DNA of 64,000 bases, from the NCBI GenBank assembly GCA_002335605.1, contig BEDY01000003.1:1984001-2048000 (forward strand), in the 5' to 3' direction. The notes below the pieces were generated by a model that was not told the origin of the DNA, did no database searches, and saw only the letters and a list, made by a program, of their open reading frames with translations. This DNA is from Prillingera fragicola. Lineage: Eukaryota > Basidiomycota > Tremellomycetes > Trichosporonales > Trichosporonaceae. Position numbers and translations under genes: made by a program. Positions 1-11,083 of this stretch are shown here, piece by piece (position 1 is the first letter of the stretch; each line of letters opens with the position of its first letter).

Positions 1-2984
1 TCAGTGTTGTGCGTGTTCTTGGCCGCGCGTCGACTCCCGCCCGGAAAGCATTTGCAGCCGACGCACGCGGGCAAACCTTGTTAAAGCTGTTGAATGGAGC
101 CGGACGTGTGGGCACTGCGGTGTTGTCGCGGGCAGTGTGCAAATGTTGGGTTGGTTTGCTGTCCAATTTGGCTAGTCTTTGATGTGGTGTTTGGACACCA
201 GGAGCAAACCTGGGCACATCCGCTACCCGTTTATGCAACTCGCCTTCGTGTGCGTGTGGACGTGACAGTTGTCGTACTGCCAGAGCGTATACTTGGCCAG
301 CTTCTCTTACTTCCGAGGTGCACACGATTGAAGTGGCAGTGAAATGAGCCCCAATGTTGCCTCCGACACATTATAAAGAGGCGCTAGGTTTTGCCATTTG
401 GTTTTGCCACTACTAGCTGCGCTGCCACCTGACCTGCTTCCACAAAAAAGCATGTGCTCCACATGCCGCCCCTGTGACCACGCTGCGATAACAACAAGAA
501 AGCTACTTTGCATACCGCGGCCATGCCTGGCCGCCTGACTTTCCGGTCCACGGGGTCAGCAAACTACCAAGGGAACGACGCGATTTGCTGGCCATTGGCT
601 TATGGCATTTGTGACGGTTGTGGCGGACTACGGGTCGGCAGGCAGTTCATTGAGCCGATCGTTGGTGGAGCCGATCAAGGCGACTCATCCGTTGTTCTAT
701 ACAGGGCTCGTCGCGCGTCCTCCATTACTGTGGGCAGTGGTTGTAGGTCAAAGTGTCCAAGGTAATTGAGTAGCGCAGAGCCAATGCAATCTGGTCTGCT
801 TGCGATCGATCAATCCGTGGTATGAGAAAAGGTCTCGTTGCCGTCGCTCGGCAGGCAGGCGAGTCAACACACAATCCACTGTGTGAAGGTGTACGCAGTA
901 CCGGCGGTTCAGTTGTCCATGTCTGTGCAAGCTGTCCACGGTCACTTGTTACCTGTCACGCTTGTGTGGAGATGAAGTGTCGCGATTGGTTATTCTTCAA
1001 CCGCACCTGCACATGCCTGCACCGCCAAGTTTCGTAAGGCGTGCTACATTCCCATCAGACAAGGGTCCCGAGGAGGCGTGCGCGTCCTCTCTACTTGCGA
1101 TGTTTGCGATGGGACAAGGACGTGCACACGATTGGGTTGAGTGCCCAAGCAGCACTCGATTGTCCCAGCGCACAGATGGATGAACAGGCAAGAAGGTTGC
1201 AGACTAGGGGGAAACACATAGTTGACGACAACAATCTCGGTTGTTGCACAAGATCCGTTGCCGGATTGTGGACACAACGACCTCGAAAGGTAAGTGACAC
1301 GGTTACTAGTCGGCTCGAACTGTCTCGAAACTGATCTGGAGCTTTGGAGACAATGTCTGGGTAACGTCGATAACGGCAGGGATGAAACGCGAAGGAGAGG
1401 AACGGTCAGGAACAAATGCAGCGGTTGCCTGCGTCCAAGCTTGTTGAGCAGCAAGGTAGGGCAGACGACGAGCAGTCCCAAGATCCAAGAACCTATGGGA
1501 GGTCAGTGGGGATTGTAAGTGTAAGTGGCCATGCAGGCACACGACCAGAGGGTCCCCAGGTAATGGTTCGCCCGGGGGGTAGAATAGGGTTTTGCTACTG
1601 GTGGAGGTGGATTAGGGACAAGGTTGCCGTCATATCGTATGTCGGAGACAAAGAACATAACGGGCAACAGGGAGGAGCGCAAACGGGGGGACAGTGGGCG
1701 TCGTGGGCCCGTCCTCGTGATGGTTGCCAAAGTACAGAGTGAGGGTTCGGCCAAGTTGGCCGTAGGCGGCACGGATCTGTGCAACCCTGTGGACCTCCTG
1801 TACAAAACCATCCGTCACAACCAGTGCAGGCAGAAAGCTACGGCTCTGAATGCCAGCGGGGTAGCAAGGCGGCACCCGGTCACTGTTCGACCGATGTGGG
1901 ACTGCGTACCTACGATGTACCGTTGATGCACAATAGCACCTGACAATGCCCACAAAACCCATCGCGCCCACAGTGCCCTCTCTGCCTACTACCAAAAAGA
2001 GTCTCGAGCCATTGTGTTCGCCGTTCGGTACCTCCGTCCATAGCCTTGGCCCCGCGTCCTCGCGCTCGCCTCGACTAACCCTCTGGCCGTCCGCCGCCGC
2101 CCCGCTCTTTGGTTGTTCTGCTTCCGACACATACCGGCCCTCAGGCCCACAGCCCACAGCGCCACGGTACCTACACCCATCTGGCCACCGCGCCGCCGCC
2201 AGCCAGCCAGCCCAGCCAGCCAGCGCCAGTCAGCAACCACGATCTAGTTCCAGCACCTGCGACGTTCCTCTCTTGCTGCATTGCCATCCCCGGCTCTACA
2301 CCACCGCATCCCCTCACTCCCTACCTCCTCTTTCCTCTCCGTCCACACATCCTCGCCCCTCCACACCCCCTCTCGCTTTCCTGTTTCTCTCAACCCCCAA
2401 ATCCCCATTGCTTTTCAAGCAAAGTCTCGCCGCGTCGGCCCATTACACCGAGCTCCCCCAACCTGGGACCTCCACCCCACCCATCTTCGTCAGCCCTCGG
2501 ACTGATCGCCTTCTCCCGAACTCATCGCCAGACCCTTCTGTGCCGCCAACTGTCAAGTCAGTAGTCCCGCCTACACATTACCCACGGCTCATCCCCCCCG
2601 CCTCCGTCTTGCATAACGCTGCACACTCGGCTTGCGTCCTCGCCCAGCCAAGCGTGCCAGCTTCCCTCGTCTGCCGCACACACGTCCCCCGCCGCTGCTC
2701 CAAGGCGCACAAAGCAGTGTTCCGCACTCAAAACGCCAGCGCACACCGCGGCTCCTCATATCACTGGTGCACTCCTGCCCAAGCTCGACCCGCATTCTAC
2801 CAAAAAGCACCCAGTTATTGCTTGGATCAGTCCCCTTTACACGGTTCGTCATCGGCTCATGTCGATAAAAGCGCTCTCTCCCTCACCGCCCCTCTAGACA
2901 ACGCCCCCTTTCTCCCATTATCGCAATCTTTCATCGCACCGGCGACACTCGTCTTGCTCTGCAGGTGTTGATTGTGTCACTGAC
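1..2984. other. Long upstream region without a supported gene
   Basis: I find no open frame here with recognisable protein features. From about 2150 to 2960 the + strand becomes strongly C/T-rich, typical of the promoter and 5' leader of fungal genes, and it ends right before the CSL start codon at 2985. A 341-codon frame (1946-2971) lies in it, but its Pro/Ser/Thr/His composition follows directly from the C-rich DNA and it shows no domain. A TTGCTCTGCAG sequence at about 2954-2964 could be the acceptor of an intron in the 5' UTR. Positions 1-1900 show nothing I can name. Confidence 0.5.
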
Positions 2985-5900
2985 ATGGTAGCCGGCTACA
3001 CCTCGACGATCGAGACTCCAAACTCTGGCAGCCCGTCTTCCAGGCAGCAGCAGCAGCAGCAGCACCAACAGCAACCGCAGCAGCACCAGCAGCAACGCCC
3101 ACCAGGCGGCCAGCTGCCATCCTTCTCCCAGCCAGCGTCCCCCTACATCGCTCCGCCAAACCCCTCGAACGGGTATCTCGGCTCCATGTGGCACACTCAG
3201 CAACCTGGCAGCGGCGTGAGTCTATCCGTTCTAAGCCCAAGTTGAGCAACCTGCTGACGCATGACCCCTTAACAGCCTGTGCAGTTTGCCACTCAATCGC
3301 AATTCCCCATGCCACCTCCCAACAACGAAGAGGGTACTGGTGGCCTCGGTCTCGTTGCCGGAAACGGATCAGAGTACATGATGATGCCTCAGTACGACCT
3401 CGGCTATGGTGGCCCAGGCCAGAACGTGCCCCCGCCCCCGCCGTTTTCATTCATGCCGCCTATGCAGGCTCAGCGTCCGGCACTCGCATTGGACACGACC
3501 GGTCAGGCGTTCCAGATGCCCCACGGCCAGCAGCAGCCTCCCATGTCTGCCATGTCCAACCCTGCTTCGGGCCTTGAGCTGTCGACTGGACCAGAGGTAG
3601 ACAGGATCATGACTCCCAACCTCTTTTACCCTAACGGCAATGGCTTTACCCCAGAGCAGCTGGGGATGGGTCCTCCTCCGTCGGTTGCCCCGCCCTTTTA
3701 CTTTCCGGGTACCATTTCACCCTCGCAGCTTCCTGCGCATCAGTTGCTCAAGCCGACAAAGAGCTTTAGCGATCTCATACTCGAGAGCAGGCAATCTTCG
3801 ATGTCGGCAAGCTCGACCGAGCATGACTGGAACGGCAACGCCCTCGAAGACTTTTCGGTTCCTTTGTCAAGGGCGCTGGGCCTCGAACAGAGTCAGCAGG
3901 GCATGCACCAGCACCAGCAGGTTCCCCACGACATGTCAGCCTTGAACGACCCTCAGCGGGGCTCGCTTATCAATCAAACGCTGCGCATGTACATGAACGC
4001 TCCCAATCGCCTGGCCTTTGGCGAACGCAAGATTATAATCATGTCGCCCAAGGTCGGCCAGAAGAGCTATGGCAACGAGAAACGCTTCCTGTGCCCCCAC
4101 CCACAAGCGACTCTCGTTGGCAAAGCCTGGTTTACGCCCAGCCAGGATGATTGCCAGCGTCCCCCACTCCTGCCCCCTCGTGTCAACATTAGCCTCTCTG
4201 GCGAGGCCACGGTGAAGGACGTTCACGTTGCCTGGACGACTCTTGACAACAAGTCGCTCGACGAGAAGATTCACACTCAGCCGATCAACGACTCGGACAA
4301 GCCCTTCCTCGGAAACGTCGCTGGTAAGAACCTTCACATCTCTGACAGCGATGGTAAGCGCAGGGAGGTCAAGGCGCTTGTGACAATCAAGGCGCCTTTC
4401 ACGCACCACGCTGGCGTCCACGGTTGGGGCCCTGCCAAGGGAACCATGGCTGACATCGCCAATGACCGCGTCGTCGGCGTCTTTGAGAGTAAGGAAATCA
4501 AAGTCATCTCCAAGCCCAGCAAGAAAAAGTCAAACAGCAAGTCTGCCGAGCTCACCATTCAGCATGGCTCGACCATTGCGCTGTTTAACCGCGTCAAGTC
4601 GCAAACGTCGTCGACTCGGTACCTCTCGGTCCCGACCGACCTCACTCGTCAGCTTGGGTCCGACGGCAAGCCCGTCTCTGGCGCAATCCCGCCCACCGTC
4701 CCAGCCTCTGACAGCATTTTCCGCGGCTTTACGGTCGACCCTAGCGTCTGGGAGTCATTCATCATCTACCTGGTCGACCCCACCAAGCCAGTCACCCCCA
4801 GCAAGATGAAGCCAAATAACCCAGACTGGCCCAACCCTCCCAGCAACATTATTACCGCACCGCTTGCCCCGCATATCCGCTGGAACTCGACTGTGGTTCT
4901 CCAGTCACTCCAGACTGGCCTGTGCTCTCCGGTTCTCGTGATCCGCCGTGGAGAGGAGGGATCGGATGTCGTTGGCATGGACAGCACCACTGGCGAGTCA
5001 ACCGTCGCATGCCCCGAGGGTGAACAGCCTGGCAACCCTGTCTCGCAGCTTCAAAAAGTGGCATTCGAGGTCTACCAACCAGACACTATGAGCCGCGTTA
5101 GTCGCGACCCATCATACGGCGGCATGTGGCTCTCGTGCGACCAGGAGGCCGTTCGCGAGCTGTTCGTCACCTCGGAGCGTCGCTGGAGTCCTGTTCAGGC
5201 CCCAACACGCGGTGCTGGCTCGGTCCGTCCCTCGAGTATGCCCAACACTCCGCAGACCCGTTTTGGTGTGCTTCCCATGACGCCGCATAACGCGACCGTC
5301 GGTTTGCCCTCAAACCCGTCCAGCCCAATCTCGTCGGCGTCCTCTACAGACTACTTTGGTGCCCACAGCCGCAAGTCATCGTCGTCCGCTCTCTTCTCAC
5401 CGCTCTCGGGTGAGGTGCCTCTGCCCGGTTCGACCGACGGCGGTCCTGTTCGTCGCCAGCGCACTGGCTCGGCCAGCCGCGGCCCTCTCCAGCGTCCTCC
5501 CATGCACAAGAAGCGCGCGTCGGTCGACGTCAGCTCTTCCCACGGCGAATACCCTCCCAACGTTCTCGCTGCTGCCAGTGGCGCCGAGGTCCGCATGCAG
5601 TGGACCCTTGACGTCACTGATGTGTGCATCTGGAGTATTGTCAGCACCGAGCAGGTGTCGTACACATTTTACGTGCCACCCTACGCCAGTGAGCCAACCG
5701 AGCCTTTTGCGCCATTCCCGGTCGCACACCGCCTCCTGCCTCCCAACATGAGTGCCGAGGCGACGCCATCGAGGTACAACCATCAGTTTACGTCAATGGC
5801 GTCTATGCCACTGGTCACATTGTAAGCATCGCGGACACTGTGTGAGCTAACCCTGCAGCTACGGCAAAAACTTTGCCAAACGCCCAGACGGCATGGCGCA

Positions 5901-6146
5901 GCACATGGTCTACTTTGGTGACCAACCCGCCGCACACAACGAAGTTCGATGGTGAGTTGCTTTCTTGGATTCGCACTTGCAGCATGTTCTCACACGCGCA
6001 GCGCCGAGGTCATGGCAGCCTCTGAGCCAAACTCGTCCGGCCAGCCCGTCCCCGTCTTCCTTGTGCGCGAGGACGGTCAGGTCATTCTCCCCACCGGTCT
6101 CCAATATCCCCAGCAACCCCAGCAACCTCAGCAATTCGCATCATGA
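2985..6146 (+). CDS. CSL-family transcription factor (RBP-J/Su(H)/LAG-1 type, fungal Cbf11/Cbf12-like)
   Basis: Predicted 1004-aa sequence-specific DNA-binding protein of the CSL family, acting in the nucleus. Exons: 2985-3215, 3276-5821, 5859-5951, 6002-6146, all in frame. The N-terminal ~315 residues are Gln/Pro-rich, with a polyQ/H tract near residues 20-40. The Rel-homology-like DNA-binding domain starts near residue 320, where the hallmark series RKIIIMSPKVGQKSYGNEKR is followed by FLCPHP. A beta-trefoil region follows, then a Ser-rich linker that looks like an insertion, and a C-terminal Ig/TIG-like domain (YGKNF, VYFGDQPA, EVRCAEVM). Animal CSL is shorter (~500 aa); long N-termini are usual in fungal class F2/Cbf12 proteins. 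Fungi lack Notch, and fungal CSL proteins are tied to cell adhesion, cell cycle and lipid gene control in fission yeast. Family assignment is firm; the F1/F2 class is inferred. Confidence 0.93.
3042..3096 (+). repeat. CAG/CAA trinucleotide repeat encoding a polyQ tract
   Basis: Imperfect run of cag/caa codons with a few cac (His) codons in exon 1 of the CSL gene, translating to Gln-rich sequence. Such tracts vary in length between strains and often lie in activation regions. Confidence 0.85.
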
Positions 6147-6460
6147 GCTTTACACAGCACGTCGACAGCATTAACGCCTCGTCTTTCCTTTTCCCGCCGC
6201 TTGAGCCACTTTTCAACATAGTGCCTATCCCCAGCCCCGTTCTCCTTGGTCAATAGTGTATGTTCCTTTCTCCCTTGTCGTCCTGTCCTACCACCACCTA
6301 TCTATCTGCCAGCGAGTGATCGATTTTAGTTTCCCCACAACCAGCTGTGCGTGACACTGTACAAGATTAGATGCATCGTTACCCCCGGACGACTGAGCGT
6401 CCGAGTTCTCTATGTGCAAGTAGTGCTGTCTAAGGTGTGGCGGTTGGCCCGCAAGGGGAT

Positions 6461-8545
6461 CTACTTTTCCTTCAGGTCGTGCTGCGAGGACTGAGCCTTC
6501 TTTGACCGGTAGTGCAGCGTGGCTGCGCCGAGGAGAAGAATGGCGACCGCGAACACCCACATGCTGGAGGCGCCACCGTCGTCGCCTGTTGCAGCTTCGG
6601 ATGGAGAACCTTGGGCTGCCTGCCCACGAGCGCGAGCCGCCTTGTAGACCTTTTGCAGTACTGGCTTGTTGTTCTTTGCATACTCGCTATGCTTTGTGCG
6701 CAGCTTGGCAATCTGGGATCCAAGAGTGGCGAGCTCGTCGCGCAGAGATGCAGAGCCACGCTCGAGAATCTCGAGACGATGTGCGAGTGCAAGGGCTGCG
6801 GCGGGTGGACTAGACTTGCTTCCTGCAGGCACCGGTGAAGAATCGCCATCGCCATTGTTTCGGGCGGCGTCATCCTTCTCAGTGCCGGCATTTGGTGTTG
6901 GATCGTCTTCTGGCTCGTCGTTCTGGGCGCCACGGGCGTGCGTAGGTGGAGTAGCATCGTCACCTGATACCAGTCGGACCTCGAGCGCGTTCATGGCCGA
7001 CAAAAGCGTCTGTTGATAGCTGACGAGGGCGTCGGCCAGCTGCGCGTCCAGTCCCGCTGCGAGTTGTGGGTTGGCTGCTGCTTCGGTTTCGGCTGCGGCA
7101 GCGACTGCTGCCGGAGAGTCTCGCATCCTCCATGGCGTATACGGCTTGTTGTCCACGTCCGGAGGGTTGACGCAAATGACTGTCTGGGTGAGCATATATC
7201 CTCTCGAATGCTAGACCTCGCACCCGCGTAACTCGGTTCAAGGAACCAAAGATCACGGAAGATAGATGCTCACTGTGCTGGACCTCGCCATTAACAAAGT
7301 CATCTTGAAACATTCCTCGTGCCGATCCACGGTTGATCAAAAATGCCGTGGGTTTCCCGTTGGGAGGTGCTGTAGGGCAACCAGAACTGGCTACCCCGGA
7401 AAAGATAGCACTGTCGTCGATTTGATTGCGCAGCACGGCAAAGTCGTTGGCGCTCGACACAACAATGGCATAACCAAAGTGCGCCCCGAAAAACTTGTTG
7501 TCGGTCACTGATGCGCCGTGAACAATGGTGTCTGTGTCGTCGCTCCAAGATGACGGCCCGACGACGATGGCAACCTTAAAGTATCGACCTAACGCGTGGA
7601 ACTCGTTGTGATGAACCTGGACACCGGTGTAGTCGCCTGCCCAAGGATCATAGTCGACAAGGTTTACACCTCCCAGGATGACGCGCGTACGAGATATCAC
7701 CTTATTCTCGCGCACCTCAGTGCCAGCCGAACCAAAGAGTACGATTGCACCGTCCGTCGTGTCAAACACCACATTTCGCTCCACGAGCGAATCCTTGCAC
7801 GCCACACTGATACCATCGGCGCGCGGGTTGCCCCAAGGCGGCTCCTTCTCCAGCAAGCCGTCGTAATCATCATCCCATTCCTCGCCACACGGTCCCTGCC
7901 ATGGTGAGCCACAGTAAGTCACGATTGACCTACGATAACATTATCCGCCACATATGACTTGCGGCAGTTGAGACTGTCGCCCTCGCGCACATGCAGTGCG
8001 CTCCACCCGCGAGGCTCAAAGAGACGGCAGTTGGTAACCCGCTGTCCTTCGGCATTGCCTAGCTCAAGCAGCGCGGCACCCTTCTCCACCCGGAGTAACT
8101 GCGGACGATTCCCATCCACAATGAGATTGCTAATGGTAGCGTACGCGCATGCCTTGCAATCGGCACTGAGAGATTTAATACTAGTGAGGCGCAGCTACTC
8201 ACTAGATCGCAGTGGCTTGAGTTTCGCCCTCCACAATCAGAAGGGCGCGATCGTGGTCACCAGGCGACCCAGCAGTTGTGAGCTTTTGCTGTGGTGCTGT
8301 AAAGACGATGGGTTCCTGCAGCCTGTGTACTGAGCCGGGACACAGTTCCACGCTAGCTCCACGGTCGCCTGACAGCAGTGTGAGTGGCAAGCTTCATTAT
8401 CAAACGCACCTCTCCTCAACGCGTCGTTGATTGCCTTCTCATCGCCCGATGGAAGGCACCTTACTGGCTTGCCCGCGTCGGCACCGGAGGCGAGCAGCAG
8501 TAACAAGAGTGCTACGGGATGTGTCGCTGCACCCCATAACCGCAT
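6461..8545 (-). CDS. Secreted, C-terminally anchored parallel beta-helix (pectin-lyase-fold) protein
   Basis: Predicted 624-aa protein from five exons (8545-8410, 8368-8203, 8165-7934, 7895-7274, 7179-6461). It opens with a clear signal peptide (MRLWGAATHPVALLLLLLAS), then a GDEKAINDAL segment typical of right-handed beta-helix proteins of the pectin-lyase superfamily. Several helix turns follow, with repeated N/D-rich segments such as IVDGNRPQL, DGISVACKDSLVERN, TDGAIVLFGSAGTEVREN and VHHNEFHALG. The C-terminal ~240 residues are Ala/Ser-rich with a predicted coiled coil and a single membrane segment (WVFAVAILLLGAATLHY) followed by a basic tail, so the helix should face outside the cell. Substrate is unknown: I see no lyase or polygalacturonase catalytic signature, so sugar binding or a non-catalytic wall role is equally possible. 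Its promoter region (8546-8837) is shared with the divergent E2 gene. Confidence 0.82.
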
Positions 8546-8837
8546 GTTGAGAGATGCAAGGGAATCGAGTTGGAGAGTGTGAATGAGCAAACGCACACTT
8601 GGTCTACAGCTCACCTGCAACTGACTTTGGAGATCAAGGCCATTAATCGTGCCTGGTCGAAGTTGTTTCAGGGCCTCCCATAGTGAACCACGTGTTTTTG
8701 CTTCCGCTTCTTCGGGCAGTGGTGGACAGAGGTCGTAGGGGCGGTGGCCCCGCGGCATCTCACCGCATTGACGCGGCAGCTCGTCACTCCTCGGATACTA
8801 GTTCCTCTCTCCACCATTCACTCTTTAGTATCCACAA

Positions 8838-9605
8838 ATGTCGTCTGCAGCCACAAAGCGTACCCAGAAGGTATGGGAATCACAGCAAGGGGTTCAGCAG
8901 CTGACAAAACACAGGAGCTCGCAGCCCTCATGGCCGAGCCCCTCGAGGGTATTACCGTTATCCCCGACGACACCAACCTCCTCCAGTGGAAGGTGCTCAT
9001 GCAGGGACCTGTATGTTCGACACTGTTCATCTACGCGTACATGGCAACTAATGCAACGTAGGAGGGCACCCCTTACCAAGGAGGACGATTCGCGATTAAA
9101 GTGACGTACGGCCTCGACTTCCCCTTCAAGCCTCCCACCGTATGTCGTGTGCTACAACAGCGGTGTGTGCTAACCAGCCAGATCAACTTCCTTACTAAGA
9201 TGTACCACCCCAACATTGACAGCGATGGAAAGTGAGTATCACGCCTGGATACTGCTTTGTGATGCTAACGATCGTAGCATCTGTGTTGGTGTTCTCAAGC
9301 TCGAGGCGTGGAAGCCCTCAACCAAGATGACGTCGAGTGAGTGCCGCGTGGTACACAGAGACGTATGTGCTGACAGGCTAGTTCTCCTCTCGCTCTACGA
9401 CTTGCTCCAGGCCCCCAACCCGGACGATGCTCTTGTCACGTCGATTGTGAGGGCAAAGTCTTGGCGAACGCTGACATGAAAAGGCCGAGCAGTACCGCAG
9501 CGACCGCAAGGCGTTTGACGCCAAGGCCATGGAGTACACTCGCAAGGTGAGTCATCGTGAAGTTTCAAGGATCAGCGTTGCTAACGGTCGCAGTATGCCG
9601 TCTAG
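8838..9605 (+). CDS. Ubiquitin-conjugating enzyme E2
   Basis: Compact UBC-fold E2 of 151 aa, which accepts ubiquitin (or a ubiquitin-like protein) from E1 as a thioester and passes it on with an E3. Eight exons: 8838-8870, 8915-9010, 9062-9139, 9182-9231, 9278-9336, 9382-9446, 9484-9546, 9594-9605. The HPN motif is present (YHPNI, residues 77-81), with the catalytic cysteine at Cys88 (NICVGVL). The sequence after it ([10 protein letters not shown]) and the closing helix ([21 protein letters not shown]) are standard for the fold. The protein is a bare catalytic core without extensions. I cannot tell which E2 subfamily it is; the W-K-P after the active site resembles UbcH5/UBE2E/UBE2L-type cores. 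Transcribed toward the Nop6-like gene. Confidence 0.93.
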
Positions 9606-9980
9606 AAAGCACCGTAGACGCTAGCAGATACCACTACAACAAGCAATGATGGTGATTCTGTATCCACACATATGCGTCCACCTAGTCGCATACCAGAGAG
9701 ACTCTTAGCACACCCAGACTGGGTTTCATTTAGGCAGGCATGTAGCCGAAATCTATCCAGCAGAATGCATCGTTTGCACAGCCGTCAATGGTCGTCTGCC
9801 CGGTTGCCAAGTCGCAACGGCACCGCCATGCACCAGCACCTAGCCCATCTGTCATCAACGATCGTGGAGTGGAGGTATTTTCCGCCGGCGGGAGCAAATT
9901 GATTCTAGGCTGGTTGTCAGAGATTTTGAAGATTGTTGTTGCCGCCCAGCCCCGGTCTAGTTGCTCAACCACCCACTACA

Positions 9981-11083
9981 ATGAGCGAAGGACTGTCCAA
10001 GAAGCAGCAAAAGGCGCAAGCGTTCCGTGCCAAGCAGAAGCAGAAGGCCAAGGGTCTTCCGGAGCCCGAGGATGTGCCCGAAGCCGACCTCGAGGCCGAT
10101 GAGGATGTCGTTGTGATCGCCCCCGCATCGACGTCCACTGCTGCCGACAAGGGCAAGAAGCGCAAGCGTCCCGAGGACGACAAAGAGGACAAAGCCGAGG
10201 GAGAGGGTGTCCAGGATGCCAAGGCAAAGGCCAAGGCGGTCGAGAAGGGCAAGGGCAAGGCCAAGACTGCGTGGGATGAGGATGAGGAGGGTACCGACGG
10301 CAAGAAGGGCAAGAAGGAGATCAAGCAGCGCTTCATTTTGTTCATTGGTGGGTAAAATGTTGATCGCTTCTGAAGATTTTATGCTGATCATTAGGCAACC
10401 TCGGCTACAAGACCACCCGTGAGGACATTCAGTCGCACTTCAAGGAGGCAGCTGGTCAGTCGCTTGCTGCAGTTGTGAGAGCTCAACTGACATCTTCCAG
10501 GCCGTATCCCCGCTGTGCGCCTCCTGACTGAGAAGTCGACCGGCAAGGGCCCTGCGAAGTCGCGCGGCATTGCCTTCCTCGAGCTGGCGACCAGCGCCGA
10601 GATGCAGGCGTGTCTGCGCTTGCACGAGAGCATGCTCAACTTCCGCAAGATCAACGTCGAGTTGACTGCAGGCGGCGGCGGCAAGAGTGAGGCACGCAAG
10701 AGCAAGATCCAGGAGCGCAACACACGTGTCGGTGGCCAGCGTGAGAGGAGGGAGAAGCGCGAGCGTGAGGCTGCTGGTGAGCCTGAGCCTGAACCAGCTC
10801 CCGAGCGTGGACCCCGCGGCGGAGGCGAAGATGAGGAAGGCGCTGCCGACGGGTACAAGATGCGTAACGACCGCCGTGTCAAGGTCAAGTCTGTGAGTCT
10901 TGCGTTATGACGGCATGGGTGATACGGTGCTGACACTTTCAGGGAGATGACAGGCCAGCAAAGCGCGCACGCCAGGACGGCGGCGCAGGATGGGGAAACC
11001 GCGGTGGCCCACCTGGACGCGGCGGTGGTGGTGGCCGCAAGTGGGAGCCCACTGGCGCAAACGCGGTCGTGGTCGGCAAGTAA
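9981..11083 (+). CDS. NOP6: Nop6-like nucleolar RRM protein (small-subunit ribosome biogenesis)
   Basis: Predicted to bind pre-rRNA in the nucleolus during early 40S assembly, as yeast Nop6 does. Exons 9981-10347, 10395-10454, 10501-10892, 10943-11083 give 197 aa-coding codons after a start chosen at the first ATG whose frame joins the RRM. The N-terminal third is Lys/Glu/Ala-rich. One RRM follows, beginning RFILFIGNLGYKTT and running through SRGIAFLEL. Directly after it lies the Nop6 signature region RKINVELTAGGGGKSEARK. The tail is Arg/Gly-rich (RGGPPGRGGGGGR). The family call rests on that post-RRM block and is good; the role is inferred from yeast. It is the last + gene before a large gene-free stretch. 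Confidence 0.85.

Noticed and set aside
5765..5821. Possible frameshift in the CSL C-terminal domain: another frame reads VYVNGVYATGHI just before YGKNF
   Set aside because: That frame does not splice in frame into the next exon. The continuous frame does, and its MPLVTFYGKNF aligns with the conserved strand before the G-x-NF of CSL proteins.
9660..9700. TATGCG/CGCATA inverted repeat after the E2 gene as a terminator
   Set aside because: Six-base arms without a T-run; not a meaningful signal for a Pol II gene.
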